A stretch of DNA of 64,000 nt from Streptomyces griseicoloratus (GCF_014534645.1 NZ_JACVQF010000234.1:120484-184483); one strand, 5' to 3'; counted from the first letter of the stretch, positions 8,187 through 15,898 are shown. Translations and numbers: made by a program. Notes: generated by a model from the sequence alone, not told the origin.

Positions 8187-8314
8187 CCTTGAGCCGGATC
8201 CGCGAGATCGAGCGGACCACCGGATCAGAGAGAACAAACGAAACAAGCGGAACAAGCGAACAAGCGAACAAGCGAACAAGCGAAACGAATGATCGGACCT
8301 TACGGGGGTTGTGA
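8183..8314 (+). CDS. Possible 43-residue coupling ORF with a TTA codon before its stop
   Basis: This ORF starts with an ATG overlapping the tadC stop (ATGA, 8183-8186). It ends with a TGA at 8312-8314 whose last base is the first base of the pilin ATG (TGATG). The predicted peptide begins MTLSRIREIERTTG and continues as a Ser/Thr/Asn/Glu-rich hydrophilic stretch without domain or membrane segment. Codon 40 is TTA (8300-8302), four codons before the stop. In Streptomyces TTA needs the bldA tRNA, so this ORF could gate translation of the pilin by coupling. The pilin also has its own GGGGG ribosome binding sequence, which weakens strict dependence. Much of the ORF is made of an 8-base repeat that is out of phase with codons, so the peptide itself is probably not conserved. 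Confidence 0.4.
   Translation: MTLSRIREIERTTGSERTNETSGTSEQANKRTSETNDRTLRGL
8232..8289 (+). repeat. A-rich 8-base tandem repeat between tadC and the pilin gene
   Basis: Degenerate units of GAACAAGC run head to tail about six to seven times, three of them exact (8258-8281). The tract is far richer in adenine than its surroundings and has little secondary-structure potential, so the mRNA should be unstructured before the pilin start. Confidence 0.85.
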
Positions 8315-8538
8315 TGTATCAGGCGGTACGGGCACGGCTGCGGGCCCTGGTGTGTGGAGTGCGCGTGGCGCGGCGGAGGGCCGCGCGGCGGGACGCGGGC
8401 ATGGTCACCTCCGAGTACGCGATGGGCATCGTCGCGGCGGTGGCGTTCGCCGTGGTCCTCTACAAGGTGCTGACGAGCGGGGCGGTCAGTGCGGAGCTGC
8501 AGGACATCGTGAAGCGAGCGCTCGATGCGCGGATGTGA
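8314..8538 (+). CDS. DUF4244-type Flp-like pilin subunit
   Basis: The 74-residue protein has a basic N-terminal leader (RARLRALVCGVRVARRRAARR), then GMVTSEYAMGIVAAVAFAVV and a hydrophobic helix. A cut after the Gly before MVTSEY would place Glu at mature position 5 followed by Tyr, exactly the G|xxxxEY pattern of Flp/Tad prepilins. It is therefore likely the major structural pilin, or the substrate of the adjacent TadABC machine. A prepilin peptidase (TadV/CpaA) is not in this window. The ATG at 8314 is preceded by GGGGG at 8304-8308; a GTG at 8311 is also in frame. The 3' end overlaps tadE by 14 bases. Confidence 0.8.
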   Translation: MYQAVRARLRALVCGVRVARRRAARRDAGMVTSEYAMGIVAAVAFAVVLYKVLTSGAVSAELQDIVKRALDARM

Positions 8539-8902
8539 GCGGGCGATCCGCAGAGGAGGCGACCGGGGTTTCGTGACCGCGGAGACCGCCGTGGTGCTAC
8601 CGGTGCTGGTGGTGTTCGTGATGGCGCTGGTGTGGGGCCTGCTCGTCGTGGCCACCCAGATCCAGTGTGTGGACGCTGCCCGGACGGGCGCCAGGGCGGC
8701 GGCACGCCAGGATCCGACCGGCGCGGTCGTCGCGGCCGCCCGGGAGGCCGCGCCCCACGGAGCGCAGGTCACCGTGGGCCGGGAGGCCGGCCGGGTCCGT
8801 GTGGTCGTCGTCGCCAAGCCGCCGGCGTTGCACGGCCTTCCGTTCGAGGTACGGGAGGAGGCGGTGGCGGCCGTGGAGGGGACGACGGGGGTGACGAGGT
8901 GA
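8525..8902 (+). CDS. TadE-family pseudopilin
   Basis: The 125-residue protein has an Arg/Gly N-terminus, then RGFVTAETAVVLPVLVVFV and a hydrophobic helix (about 15-42) followed by a small extracytoplasmic domain. GFVTAET keeps the Gly and the +5 Glu of pseudopilin processing sites. TadE proteins are minor components of Tad pili. It starts inside the pilin gene and its stop overlaps the next GTG, so the genes are translationally coupled. Confidence 0.82.
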   Translation: MRGCERAIRRGGDRGFVTAETAVVLPVLVVFVMALVWGLLVVATQIQCVDAARTGARAAARQDPTGAVVAAAREAAPHGAQVTVGREAGRVRVVVVAKPPALHGLPFEVREEAVAAVEGTTGVTR

Positions 8903-9576
8903 GGGCCGGTCTCTCGTGCCGTCCGGTGATCGGTCGGGGATCGGACCGGGGGTCCGCCACCGTGTGGAGTGTTGGTGCCGTGGCCGTCCTGTGCCTGGTG
9001 TTCGGCGTGGTGCTGGCCCTGGGCCAGGCCGTCGTGGCCCGGCACCGAGCGGCGGGCGGCGCCGACCTCGCGGCGCTCGCGGCGGCGGACCACTGGGCCA
9101 AGGGCGGTACGGCCGCGTGTGCGCGGGCGGACCGGGTCGCGCGGGCCCAGGGGGCGCGGCTCGTGCGGTGCGTCCTCAGCGGGCGGATCTCGGACGTGAC
9201 GGCGGCGTCGGGACGGGGGCCGTTCGCGGCGGAGGTCCGGGCGAGGGCGGGCCCGCCGGGGCCCGCGGACACCGGGCCTTCCGACCCGCTGCCCGGCGGC
9301 TCGGTGTCTCCCGGCTCCTCGCCCGCTGGTTCCGTGCCCGGCGGCTCGGTGTCTCCCGGCTCCTCGCCCGCTGGTTCCGTGCCCGGCGGCTCGGTGTCTC
9401 CCGGCACTTGGCCCGCCGGCTCCGTGCCTCTCGCCGGCTCGGAATCCCCCGCCGCCCAGTCCACCGGACTCCTGCCCACCGGCTCCGTGCCCACCGGCCT
9501 CCTGCCCACCGGCCTCCTGCCCACCGGCTCCGCGCCTACCGGCTCCCCGCCTCCGCCCCCCGCAGCAGCACCGTGA
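8899..9576 (+). CDS. TadE-like protein of the helicase/secretion neighbourhood with a repetitive tail
   Basis: Starting at GTG 8899 (GTGA overlap with tadE), the 225-residue protein has a short N-terminal stretch RGSATVWSVGAVAVLCLVFG, one membrane helix and then a small domain with CARADRVARAQGARLVRC (two cysteines, possibly disulphide-linked outside the cell). This matches the short 'TadE-like' protein family found beside the DECH helicase in actinobacteria, which normally ends near residue 120. Here about 100 extra residues rich in Gly, Ser, Pro, Thr and Leu follow, built from DNA tandem repeats. The 3' end overlaps the convergent helicase gene by 41 bases. The tail could be a cell-wall-spanning linker; that is inference. 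Confidence 0.75.
   Translation: MRAGLSCRPVIGRGSDRGSATVWSVGAVAVLCLVFGVVLALGQAVVARHRAAGGADLAALAAADHWAKGGTAACARADRVARAQGARLVRCVLSGRISDVTAASGRGPFAAEVRARAGPPGPADTGPSDPLPGGSVSPGSSPAGSVPGGSVSPGSSPAGSVPGGSVSPGTWPAGSVPLAGSESPAAQSTGLLPTGSVPTGLLPTGLLPTGSAPTGSPPPPPAAAP
9292..9426 (+). repeat. 45-base tandem repeat encoding the Pro/Ser/Gly tail
   Basis: Three consecutive 45-base units start at 9292, 9337 and 9382, the first two nearly identical. They encode PGGSVSPGSSPAGSV-type 15-mers. A second, shorter repeat (TGLLP/TGSVP pentamers) follows at about 9460-9550. Confidence 0.9.
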
Positions 9577-11995
9577 GGAGTCGCACGGCTCCCCTCTTGT
9601 GGAGCGGATCGTTGCCGTTGCCGCACTTGGGGGACTGGATGCAGGACGGGCAGCCGGCGTCGCACTCGCAGGAGGCGATGGCCTCGCGGGTGGCCGTGAG
9701 CCATTCGCGGGCCGTGTGGAAGGCGCGCTCGGCGAAGCCCGCGCCGCCGGGGTGGCCGTCGTACACGAAGACCGTCGGCAGCAGCGTGTCCGGATGGAGC
9801 GGCACCGACACGCCGCCGATGTCCCAGCGGTCGCAGGTGGCGAAGAGGGGCAGCAGCCCGATGGACGCGTGCTCGGCGGCGTGCAGGGAACCGCCGAGGA
9901 TCTCCGGGTTGATCCGGGCGGCGTCCAGTTGGTCCTCGGTGACCGTCCACCACACCGCGCGCGTGCGCAGCGTCCGGGGCGGGAGATCGAGCTTGGACTC
10001 GCCGAGGACCTCACCGGTGATCAGCCGCCGGCGCAGGAAGGAGACGACTTGGTTGGTGACCTCGACGGAGCCGTAGCACAGGCGCCCGTCGCCCCAGGGG
10101 ACCTCGACGTCCGTCTCCAGGACGGAGATCGACGTCGTGTCCCGGGCGACCGTCGAGTACGGCGGGGAGGCCTGTTCCACCAGGGCGACGGAATCCTCCA
10201 GGTCCAGGGAGCGGACGAGATACGTGCGGCCCTGGTGCAGGTGCACGGCGCCCTCGTGGACCGTCGTGTGGGCGGCCTCGGCGTCGACCGTGCCCAGCAG
10301 CCGGCCCGTGCCGGCCTCGACGACCTGGACCGGCCGTCCGCCCGCGCCGCGGATGTCGGTCAGGTCGGCGGCCCGCTCACGGCGCGTCCAGTGCCAGGCC
10401 TTCGTCCGGCGGCGCAGCAGCTTCGCCGCCTCCAGCTGGGGGAGCAGTTCCTCGCACGCGGGGCCGAACAGTTTCAGGTCCTCGTCCGTGAGGGGCAGCT
10501 CGGCCGCGGCGGCGCACAGGTGGGGGGCCAGGACGTACGGATTGTCGGGGTCGAGGACGGTGGATTCCACCGGCTGGTCGAACAGGGCCTCCGGGTGGTG
10601 GACGAGGAAGGTGTCCAGCGGGTCGTCCCGGGCGACCAGCACCGCCAGGGCCCCCTGTCCGGACCGGCCCGCCCTGCCGGCCTGCTGCCACAGCGACGCC
10701 CGCGTGCCGGGATACCCGGCGATCACCACGGCGTCCAGACCGGAGATGTCGACGCCCAGTTCCAGGGCGTTCGTCGCCGCGAGGCCGAGGAGTTCGCCGG
10801 AGTGGAGGGCGCGTTCCAGGGCGCGGCGCTCCTCGGGGAGGTAGCCGCCGCGGTACGCGGCCACGCGCCCGGCCAGCGACCGGTCGACCTCGCCCAGGCG
10901 CTCCTGGGCGATCACCGAGATCAGCTCGGCGCCACGCCGGGAGCGGACGAAGGCGATGGAGCGCATGCCCTGCACGGTGAGGTCGGTGAGCAGGTCGGCG
11001 GCCTCGGCGGTGGCCGTGCGGCGGACGGGCGCCCCCTTCTCGCCCTCCAGTTCGGTCAGCGGCGGCTCCCAGAGGGCGAACACCAGTTCACCGCGCGGTG
11101 AGGCGTCGTCGGCGACCTCCACCACCGGCAGGCCGGTGAGCCGGCGGGCCGCCACCGAGGGCTCGGCGGCGGTGGCGGAGGCCAGCAGGAACACCGGCGA
11201 CGCGCCGTAGCGGGCGCACAGCCGGCGCAGCCTGCGCAGCACCTGGGCGACGTGCGAGCCGAAGACGCCGCGGTAGGTGTGGCACTCGTCGATGACGACG
11301 TACTTCAGCGCCCTCAGGAAGGAGGACCAGCGCGGGTGGGAGGGGAGGATGCCGCGGTGCAGCATGTCCGGGTTGGTCAGGACGTAGGTGGCGTACTGGC
11401 GGATCCACTCCCGTTCCTCGAACGGCGTGTCGCCGTCGTACACGGCGGCGCGGACCGACGCGCCGAGCGGCTGTGAAAGTTCCTTCACCGACCGGCACTG
11501 GTCGGCGGCGAGTGCCTTGGTCGGGGCGAGGTAGAGGGCGGTGGCGCCCCGGCCGTTGGGGGCCTCGGAGCCGTCCAGGAGCGTCGACAGGACGGGGACC
11601 AGGTAGGCCAGGGACTTGCCCGAGGCGGTACCGGTGGCGACGACCACCGAGTCGCCATCCAGGGCGTGCTCGGCCGCGCGTGCCTGGTGGGCCCAGGGAT
11701 GTTCGATTCCGGCGGCCTGCACCGCCGCGACGACCTCGGGGCGAATCCGGTCCGGCCAGACGGCATGCCGGCCCGCTCGCGGGGGCAAGTGCTCCGTATG
11801 AGTGATGCGCGCAGCCCGGCTCGGCCCCGAGGCGAGCCGGCCCAGGACCGTGCCCGGCTCCGGCCGGGAGACGGGCTCCGCCGGGGATCGATCGGATCGG
11901 TGATTCTTGGCCATCGGCACCGAGTGTGTCACCGGCGTGACGGACAATGGGACCAAGGCGTCGTGCACGCCTGCCGGTAAGTGATTGAATGCCAT
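9536..11995 (-). CDS. DECH-box helicase of the helicase/secretion neighbourhood
   Basis: The predicted 819-residue protein has Walker A ATGTASGKS at residues 120-128, TNPDML near 208, the DExH motif as DECH at 236-239, and a C-terminal helicase domain with LGLAATNALELGVDISGLD and QQAGRAGRSGQG. A final domain has four clustered cysteines (CECDAGCPSCIQSPKCGNG) resembling the DUF1998 zinc-binding module. It is an SF2 helicase related to MrfA/Hrq1-type repair helicases. It faces the Tad operon and overlaps it by 41 bases. The start is uncertain: ATG 11995 places a TTA codon at position 6, whereas the in-frame ATG at 11914 (MAKNHRSDRSP) excludes it. Neither has a clear ribosome binding site. Confidence 0.88.
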   Translation of the reverse strand: MAFNHLPAGVHDALVPLSVTPVTHSVPMAKNHRSDRSPAEPVSRPEPGTVLGRLASGPSRAARITHTEHLPPRAGRHAVWPDRIRPEVVAAVQAAGIEHPWAHQARAAEHALDGDSVVVATGTASGKSLAYLVPVLSTLLDGSEAPNGRGATALYLAPTKALAADQCRSVKELSQPLGASVRAAVYDGDTPFEEREWIRQYATYVLTNPDMLHRGILPSHPRWSSFLRALKYVVIDECHTYRGVFGSHVAQVLRRLRRLCARYGASPVFLLASATAAEPSVAARRLTGLPVVEVADDASPRGELVFALWEPPLTELEGEKGAPVRRTATAEAADLLTDLTVQGMRSIAFVRSRRGAELISVIAQERLGEVDRSLAGRVAAYRGGYLPEERRALERALHSGELLGLAATNALELGVDISGLDAVVIAGYPGTRASLWQQAGRAGRSGQGALAVLVARDDPLDTFLVHHPEALFDQPVESTVLDPDNPYVLAPHLCAAAAELPLTDEDLKLFGPACEELLPQLEAAKLLRRRTKAWHWTRRERAADLTDIRGAGGRPVQVVEAGTGRLLGTVDAEAAHTTVHEGAVHLHQGRTYLVRSLDLEDSVALVEQASPPYSTVARDTTSISVLETDVEVPWGDGRLCYGSVEVTNQVVSFLRRRLITGEVLGESKLDLPPRTLRTRAVWWTVTEDQLDAARINPEILGGSLHAAEHASIGLLPLFATCDRWDIGGVSVPLHPDTLLPTVFVYDGHPGGAGFAERAFHTAREWLTATREAIASCECDAGCPSCIQSPKCGNGNDPLHKRGAVRLLTVLLRGAEAGSR

Positions 11996-12077
11996 CGCGG
12001 CTGGCGAACCGTCCTGGGGGCTTCAAGCCGAGGTGTCCCGAGGGACGACCGCTCGATAGCAAGGTGCTGGAGGATCC

Positions 12078-12419
12078 GTGGACCTGTCCCTGTCGACCCG
12101 TACCGTCGGCGATCGCACGGTCGTCGAGGTCGGTGGCGAAATTGACGTATACACCGCGCCCAAGCTGCGCGAGCAGCTGGTCGAGCTGGTGAACGACGGG
12201 AGTTTCCACCTCGTCGTCGACATGGAGGGCGTGGACTTCCTCGACTCCACCGGGCTCGGCGTGCTGGTCGGCGGCCTGAAGCGAGTGCGTGCCCACGAGG
12301 GCTCGTTGCGCCTGGTCTGCAACCAGGAGCGCATTCTCAAGATCTTCCGCATCACCGGTCTCACCAAGGTGTTCCCGATTCACACCTCGGTCGATGAAGC
12401 GGTGGCGGCCACCGACTGA
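12078..12419 (+). CDS. bldG: Anti-sigma factor antagonist BldG
   Basis: The 113-residue STAS-domain protein ([20 protein letters not shown]...) matches BldG as known from S. coelicolor. The phosphorylatable serine is Ser57 in DFLDSTGLG. BldG, when unphosphorylated, releases sigma factors from anti-sigma factors and is needed for aerial growth and antibiotic production. The start is GTG 12078 with GGAGG at 12069-12073. It lies 82 bases from the divergent helicase ATG and 109 bases upstream of the partner anti-sigma gene. A hairpin in that gap may explain the monocistronic and polycistronic transcripts reported for this locus. Confidence 0.96.
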   Translation: MDLSLSTRTVGDRTVVEVGGEIDVYTAPKLREQLVELVNDGSFHLVVDMEGVDFLDSTGLGVLVGGLKRVRAHEGSLRLVCNQERILKIFRITGLTKVFPIHTSVDEAVAATD

Positions 12420-12465
12420 CGACCGTTCCCGGGCCCCGGCCCGGGACGCAGAGTTGAGGCAACAC

Positions 12466-12497
12466 GGGGGACCGGGTCGTGCGCGGCCCGGTCCCCC
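12466..12497 (+). terminator. Hairpin between bldG and the anti-sigma gene, likely a partial terminator
   Basis: An 11-bp perfect stem GGGGGACCGGG (12466-12476) / CCCGGTCCCCC (12487-12497) with a 10-base loop. It would end most transcripts after bldG while letting some read through. Confidence 0.6.
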
Positions 12498-12528
12498 GAC
12501 AGCACGCCCGTAGTTCTGAGGGGGATGC

Positions 12529-12960
12529 ATGGCCACCGTTGAACTCCGCTTCAGCGCGCTGCCCGAGCACGTGCGGACCGCCCGTCTGGTGGCGGCCGCG
12601 GTGGCACGCAGGGCCGGGGTGGACGAGGCCGTCCTCGACGAGGTCAGGCTCGCCGTCGGGGAGGCCTGCACCCGGGCCGTCGGGCTCCATCAGAACGGTG
12701 GCATCACGGCGCCGGTGAAGGTGTCGCTGATCGAGGAGGAGAAGCAGTTCTCCATCGAGGTCGGCGACGAGGCGCCGCACCTGCCCTTCGTGGCCGGGTC
12801 CCCCGGAGCCGGGGGCGACGAGGTGGAGGCCGAGGAGGACGAGATGGGCCTCGCCGTCATCAGCGGACTCGTCGACGACGTGGAGGTCACGGCGGGCGAG
12901 GACGGCGGGCTGATCCGCATGACCTGGCCGACCACGCCGCCGGTGGTCCCCCTGGCCTGA
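12529..12960 (+). CDS. RsbW-like anti-sigma factor, partner gene of bldG
   Basis: The 143-residue protein has a GHKL/HATPase_c_2 fold. The N-box-like region is LDEVRLAVGEACTRAVGLHQ (about 36-55) and the G-box region EMGLAVISGLVDDVEV near residue 105. The usual N-box asparagine is replaced in EACTRAV, so kinase activity is not certain. An acidic insert GAGGDEVEAEEDE precedes the G-box. In S. coelicolor the gene after bldG encodes its cognate anti-sigma factor, whose targets include stress and developmental sigma factors. The ATG at 12529 follows GAGGGGGAT; an overlapping ATG at 12525 is out of frame. Confidence 0.88.
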   Translation: MATVELRFSALPEHVRTARLVAAAVARRAGVDEAVLDEVRLAVGEACTRAVGLHQNGGITAPVKVSLIEEEKQFSIEVGDEAPHLPFVAGSPGAGGDEVEAEEDEMGLAVISGLVDDVEVTAGEDGGLIRMTWPTTPPVVPLA

Positions 12961-12988
12961 CAGCACCTCTTTCAGCCGGGCATCACCC

Positions 12989-13015
12989 AAAGGGCCCTAC
13001 CACGTAGGGCCCTTT
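12989..13015 (+). terminator. Strong terminator after the bldG operon
   Basis: A perfect 11-bp stem AAAGGGCCCTA / TAGGGCCCTTT with a 5-base loop, 28 bases after the anti-sigma stop. It ends in CCCTTT. Confidence 0.85.
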
Positions 13016-13155
13016 GCCGTGTGCGGAGGACAACGCCCGCGCATACAGTGGTTCCGTGCGGGCGTTAAGTGAATTCATTCACGATCAACCCGTATGGACA
13101 AACGGATCACGGTCGCGTTCCCGACCCAATGCTTTTGGCGCATTACGCTTTCCGG

Positions 13156-13213
13156 TTGACAGGCCAATTCTATTTGTCGTGCACTGTTTTGATCGGGTTC
13201 CGGTACCTACAAT
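13156..13213 (+). promoter_or_regulatory. Candidate promoter region of hppA
   Basis: In the AT-richer 240 bases upstream of hppA there is TTGACA at 13156-13161 and a separate TACAAT at 13208-13213. They are too far apart to form one promoter. TACAAT has only a weak -35 candidate (TGTTTT, 13185-13190, 17-base spacing). Confidence 0.3.
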
Positions 13214-13255
13214 CCGTCCACATCTTGAGCTCAGTCCAAGCGTCAAGGAGGACGA

Positions 13256-15661
13256 ATGGCGGAGCTTTCTACCCCTCATCAGTTGGGTGATCCCTCGACC
13301 TTGGCGGCCGCGGTCCTGACCGACGGCAATCGCGTCCTGGTCGCCGTCATCGCGGTCGTCGCGCTGGCCGCGCTGGTGCTCGCGGGCGTCCTGGTGCGCC
13401 AGGTACTCGCGGCGGGCGAGGGAACCGACAGCATGAAGAAGATCGCGGCGGCCGTCCAGGAAGGCGCCAACGCCTATCTGGCCCGGCAGTTGCGCACGCT
13501 CGGCGTTTTCGCCGTCGTCGTGTTCTTCCTGCTCATGCTGCTGCCCGCGGACGACTGGAATCAGCGTGCCGGACGATCGGTGTTCTTCCTGATCGGCGCG
13601 GCGTTCTCGGCGGCCACCGGCTATATCGGCATGTGGCTCGCGGTACGCAGCAATGTGCGCGTCGCCGCGGCGGCGCGGGAAGCGACACCGGCCCCGGGCG
13701 AACCGGAAAAGGATCTCACGCTCGTTTCGCACCGGGCGACGAAGATCGCTTTTCGCACCGGCGGTGTGGTCGGCATGTTCACGGTGGGGCTCGGCCTGCT
13801 GGGCGCCTGTTGCGTGGTGCTGGTGTACGCGGCCGACGCGCCGAAGGTCCTGGAGGGCTTCGGTCTCGGTGCCGCGCTGATCGCGATGTTCATGCGGGTC
13901 GGCGGCGGCATCTTCACCAAGGCCGCCGACGTCGGCGCCGACCTGGTCGGCAAGGTCGAGCAGGGCATTCCGGAGGACGATCCGCGCAATGCCGCGACCA
14001 TCGCCGACAATGTGGGCGACAACGTCGGCGACTGCGCGGGCATGGCGGCCGACCTCTTCGAGTCGTACGCCGTGACCCTGGTCGCCGCGCTGATCCTCGG
14101 CAAGGTCGCCTTCGGCGACTCCGGGCTGGCGTTCCCGCTGCTGGTCCCGGCGATCGGCGTGGTCACCGCCATGATCGGAATCTTCGCGGTGGCGCCCCGG
14201 CGAGCGGACCGCAGCGGCATGAGTGCGATCAACCGGGGCTTCTTCATCTCCGCGGTGATCTCGCTGGTGCTGGTGGCGGTGGCCGTCTTCGTCTACCTCC
14301 CCGGGAAGTACTCCGACCTCGACGGCGTCACCGACGCCGCGATCGCGGGCAAGGACGGCGACCCGCGGATCCTCGCGCTCGTCGCGGTGGCGATCGGCAT
14401 CGTGCTCGCCGCGCTGATCCAGCAGCTCACGGGCTACTTCACCGAGACCACCCGCAGGCCCGTCAGGGACATCGGCAAGACCTCGCTCACCGGCCCCGCC
14501 ACCGTCGTCCTCGCCGGTATCTCCGTCGGTCTGGAATCCGCCGTCTACACCGCCCTGTTGATCGGCCTCGGCGTCTACGGGGCCTTCCTGCTCGGCGGCA
14601 CGTCGATCATGCTGGCGCTGTTCGCGGTGGCGCTGGCCGGCACCGGCCTGCTCACCACGGTCGGCGTGATCGTCGCCATGGACACGTTCGGGCCGGTCTC
14701 CGACAACGCGCAGGGCATCGCCGAGATGTCCGGCGACGTGGAGGGCGCGGGCGCACAGGTGCTCACCAACCTGGACGCGGTCGGCAACACGACCAAGGCG
14801 ATCACCAAGGGCATCGCGATCGCCACCGCCGTCCTCGCGGCGGCGGCGCTGTTCGGCTCGTACCGCGACGCCATCACCACCGGCGCCAGAGACGTCGGGG
14901 AGAAGCTGAGCGGCGAGGGCGCGCCGATGAGCCTGATGATGGACATCTCGCAGCCCAACAACCTCGTCGGGCTGGTCGCGGGCGCGGCGGTGGTCTTCCT
15001 CTTCTCCGGGCTGGCGATCAACGCGGTGTCGCGGTCGGCGGGTTCGGTGGTCTTCGAGGTGCGGCGGCAGTTCCGCGAGAAGCCCGGGATCATGGACTAC
15101 AGCGAGAAACCCGAGTACGGCAAGGTCGTCGACATCTGCACCAGGGACGCCCTGCGCGAGCTCGCCACGCCCGGGCTGCTGGCCGTCATGGCGCCCATCT
15201 TCATCGGGTTCACGCTCGGCGTGGGCGCCCTCGGGGCGTTCCTGGCGGGCGCGATCGGCGCGGGCACCCTGATGGCAGTGTTCCTCGCCAACTCCGGTGG
15301 TGCCTGGGACAACGCCAAGAAGCTCGTCGAGGACGGCCACCACGGCGGCAAGGGCAGCGAGGCCCACGCCGCCACCGTCATCGGCGACACGGTCGGCGAC
15401 CCGTTCAAGGACACCGCGGGCCCGGCGATCAACCCGTTGCTGAAGGTCATGAACCTGGTGTCGCTGCTCATCGCACCGGCGGTCATCAAGTTCTCCTACG
15501 GCGCCGACAAGAGCATCGGCATGCGGGTGCTGATCGCGGTGGTGGCGTTCGCCGTCATCGTCGCCGCGGTGTACGTCTCCAAGCGGCGCGGAATCGCCGT
15601 GGGCGACGAGGACAGCACCGACCGGGAGCCCAAGTCGGCCGATCCGGCGGTGGTTTCGTAG
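13256..15661 (+). CDS. hppA: Membrane-bound proton-translocating pyrophosphatase
   Basis: The 801-residue, polytopic protein (about 16 hydrophobic segments) couples pyrophosphate hydrolysis to proton export. Signature segments are present: DVGADLVGKVEQGIPEDDP, NVGDNVGDCAGMAADLFE and, near the end, GDTVGDPFKDTAGPAINP. All contribute acidic ligands for magnesium pyrophosphate. GNTTKAITKG carries lysine where K+-dependent enzymes have alanine, so this is a K+-independent H+-PPase. An excellent ribosome binding site (AAGGAGG, 13245-13251) precedes the ATG. It complements the soluble PPase encoded at 52269-52760. Confidence 0.97.
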   Translation: MAELSTPHQLGDPSTLAAAVLTDGNRVLVAVIAVVALAALVLAGVLVRQVLAAGEGTDSMKKIAAAVQEGANAYLARQLRTLGVFAVVVFFLLMLLPADDWNQRAGRSVFFLIGAAFSAATGYIGMWLAVRSNVRVAAAAREATPAPGEPEKDLTLVSHRATKIAFRTGGVVGMFTVGLGLLGACCVVLVYAADAPKVLEGFGLGAALIAMFMRVGGGIFTKAADVGADLVGKVEQGIPEDDPRNAATIADNVGDNVGDCAGMAADLFESYAVTLVAALILGKVAFGDSGLAFPLLVPAIGVVTAMIGIFAVAPRRADRSGMSAINRGFFISAVISLVLVAVAVFVYLPGKYSDLDGVTDAAIAGKDGDPRILALVAVAIGIVLAALIQQLTGYFTETTRRPVRDIGKTSLTGPATVVLAGISVGLESAVYTALLIGLGVYGAFLLGGTSIMLALFAVALAGTGLLTTVGVIVAMDTFGPVSDNAQGIAEMSGDVEGAGAQVLTNLDAVGNTTKAITKGIAIATAVLAAAALFGSYRDAITTGARDVGEKLSGEGAPMSLMMDISQPNNLVGLVAGAAVVFLFSGLAINAVSRSAGSVVFEVRRQFREKPGIMDYSEKPEYGKVVDICTRDALRELATPGLLAVMAPIFIGFTLGVGALGAFLAGAIGAGTLMAVFLANSGGAWDNAKKLVEDGHHGGKGSEAHAATVIGDTVGDPFKDTAGPAINPLLKVMNLVSLLIAPAVIKFSYGADKSIGMRVLIAVVAFAVIVAAVYVSKRRGIAVGDEDSTDREPKSADPAVVS

Positions 15662-15710
15662 CCGGTTCCCCAGACGCCCTGGTGGCAGATCGCGGGAAGG
15701 CAGTCTCAAA

Positions 15711-15752
15711 GCACGGGCGGGAGGCGCGCGTTGACGCGTCGTCCGCCCGTGC
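15711..15752 (+). terminator. Terminator-like hairpin after hppA
   Basis: Arms GCACGGGCGG (15711-15720) and CCGCCCGTGC (15743-15752) pair perfectly around a 22-base loop, which holds a smaller GCGCG/CGCGT pairing. Confidence 0.6.
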
Positions 15753-15898
15753 GCCGCGTGTGCGCGCCCCGCATCGTGAGCCTTCTCTCTCTTGGTGCAA
15801 ATGGATGCAATACCGGTCTTAACGGATGCTCATCCTGCAAAGGTCCCCCGTCCGGCGTGTATGTTCCGGGGCCGAGAGCCATGGAAGGGACCAATCCG

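Noticed and set aside
8232-8289. A CRISPR-like array made of short repeats
   Set aside because: Units are 8 bases with no spacers, so this is a simple tandem repeat.
13085-15709. Minus-strand open frame of 874 codons across hppA
   Set aside because: Asp/His/Arg-rich low-complexity translation with no homology pattern; hppA on the plus strand has all signature motifs.
15731-15898. Upstream extension of the lipoprotein with extra cysteines
   Set aside because: The signal peptide and lipobox start only after 15899; the extension has no ribosome binding site and would hide the signal.
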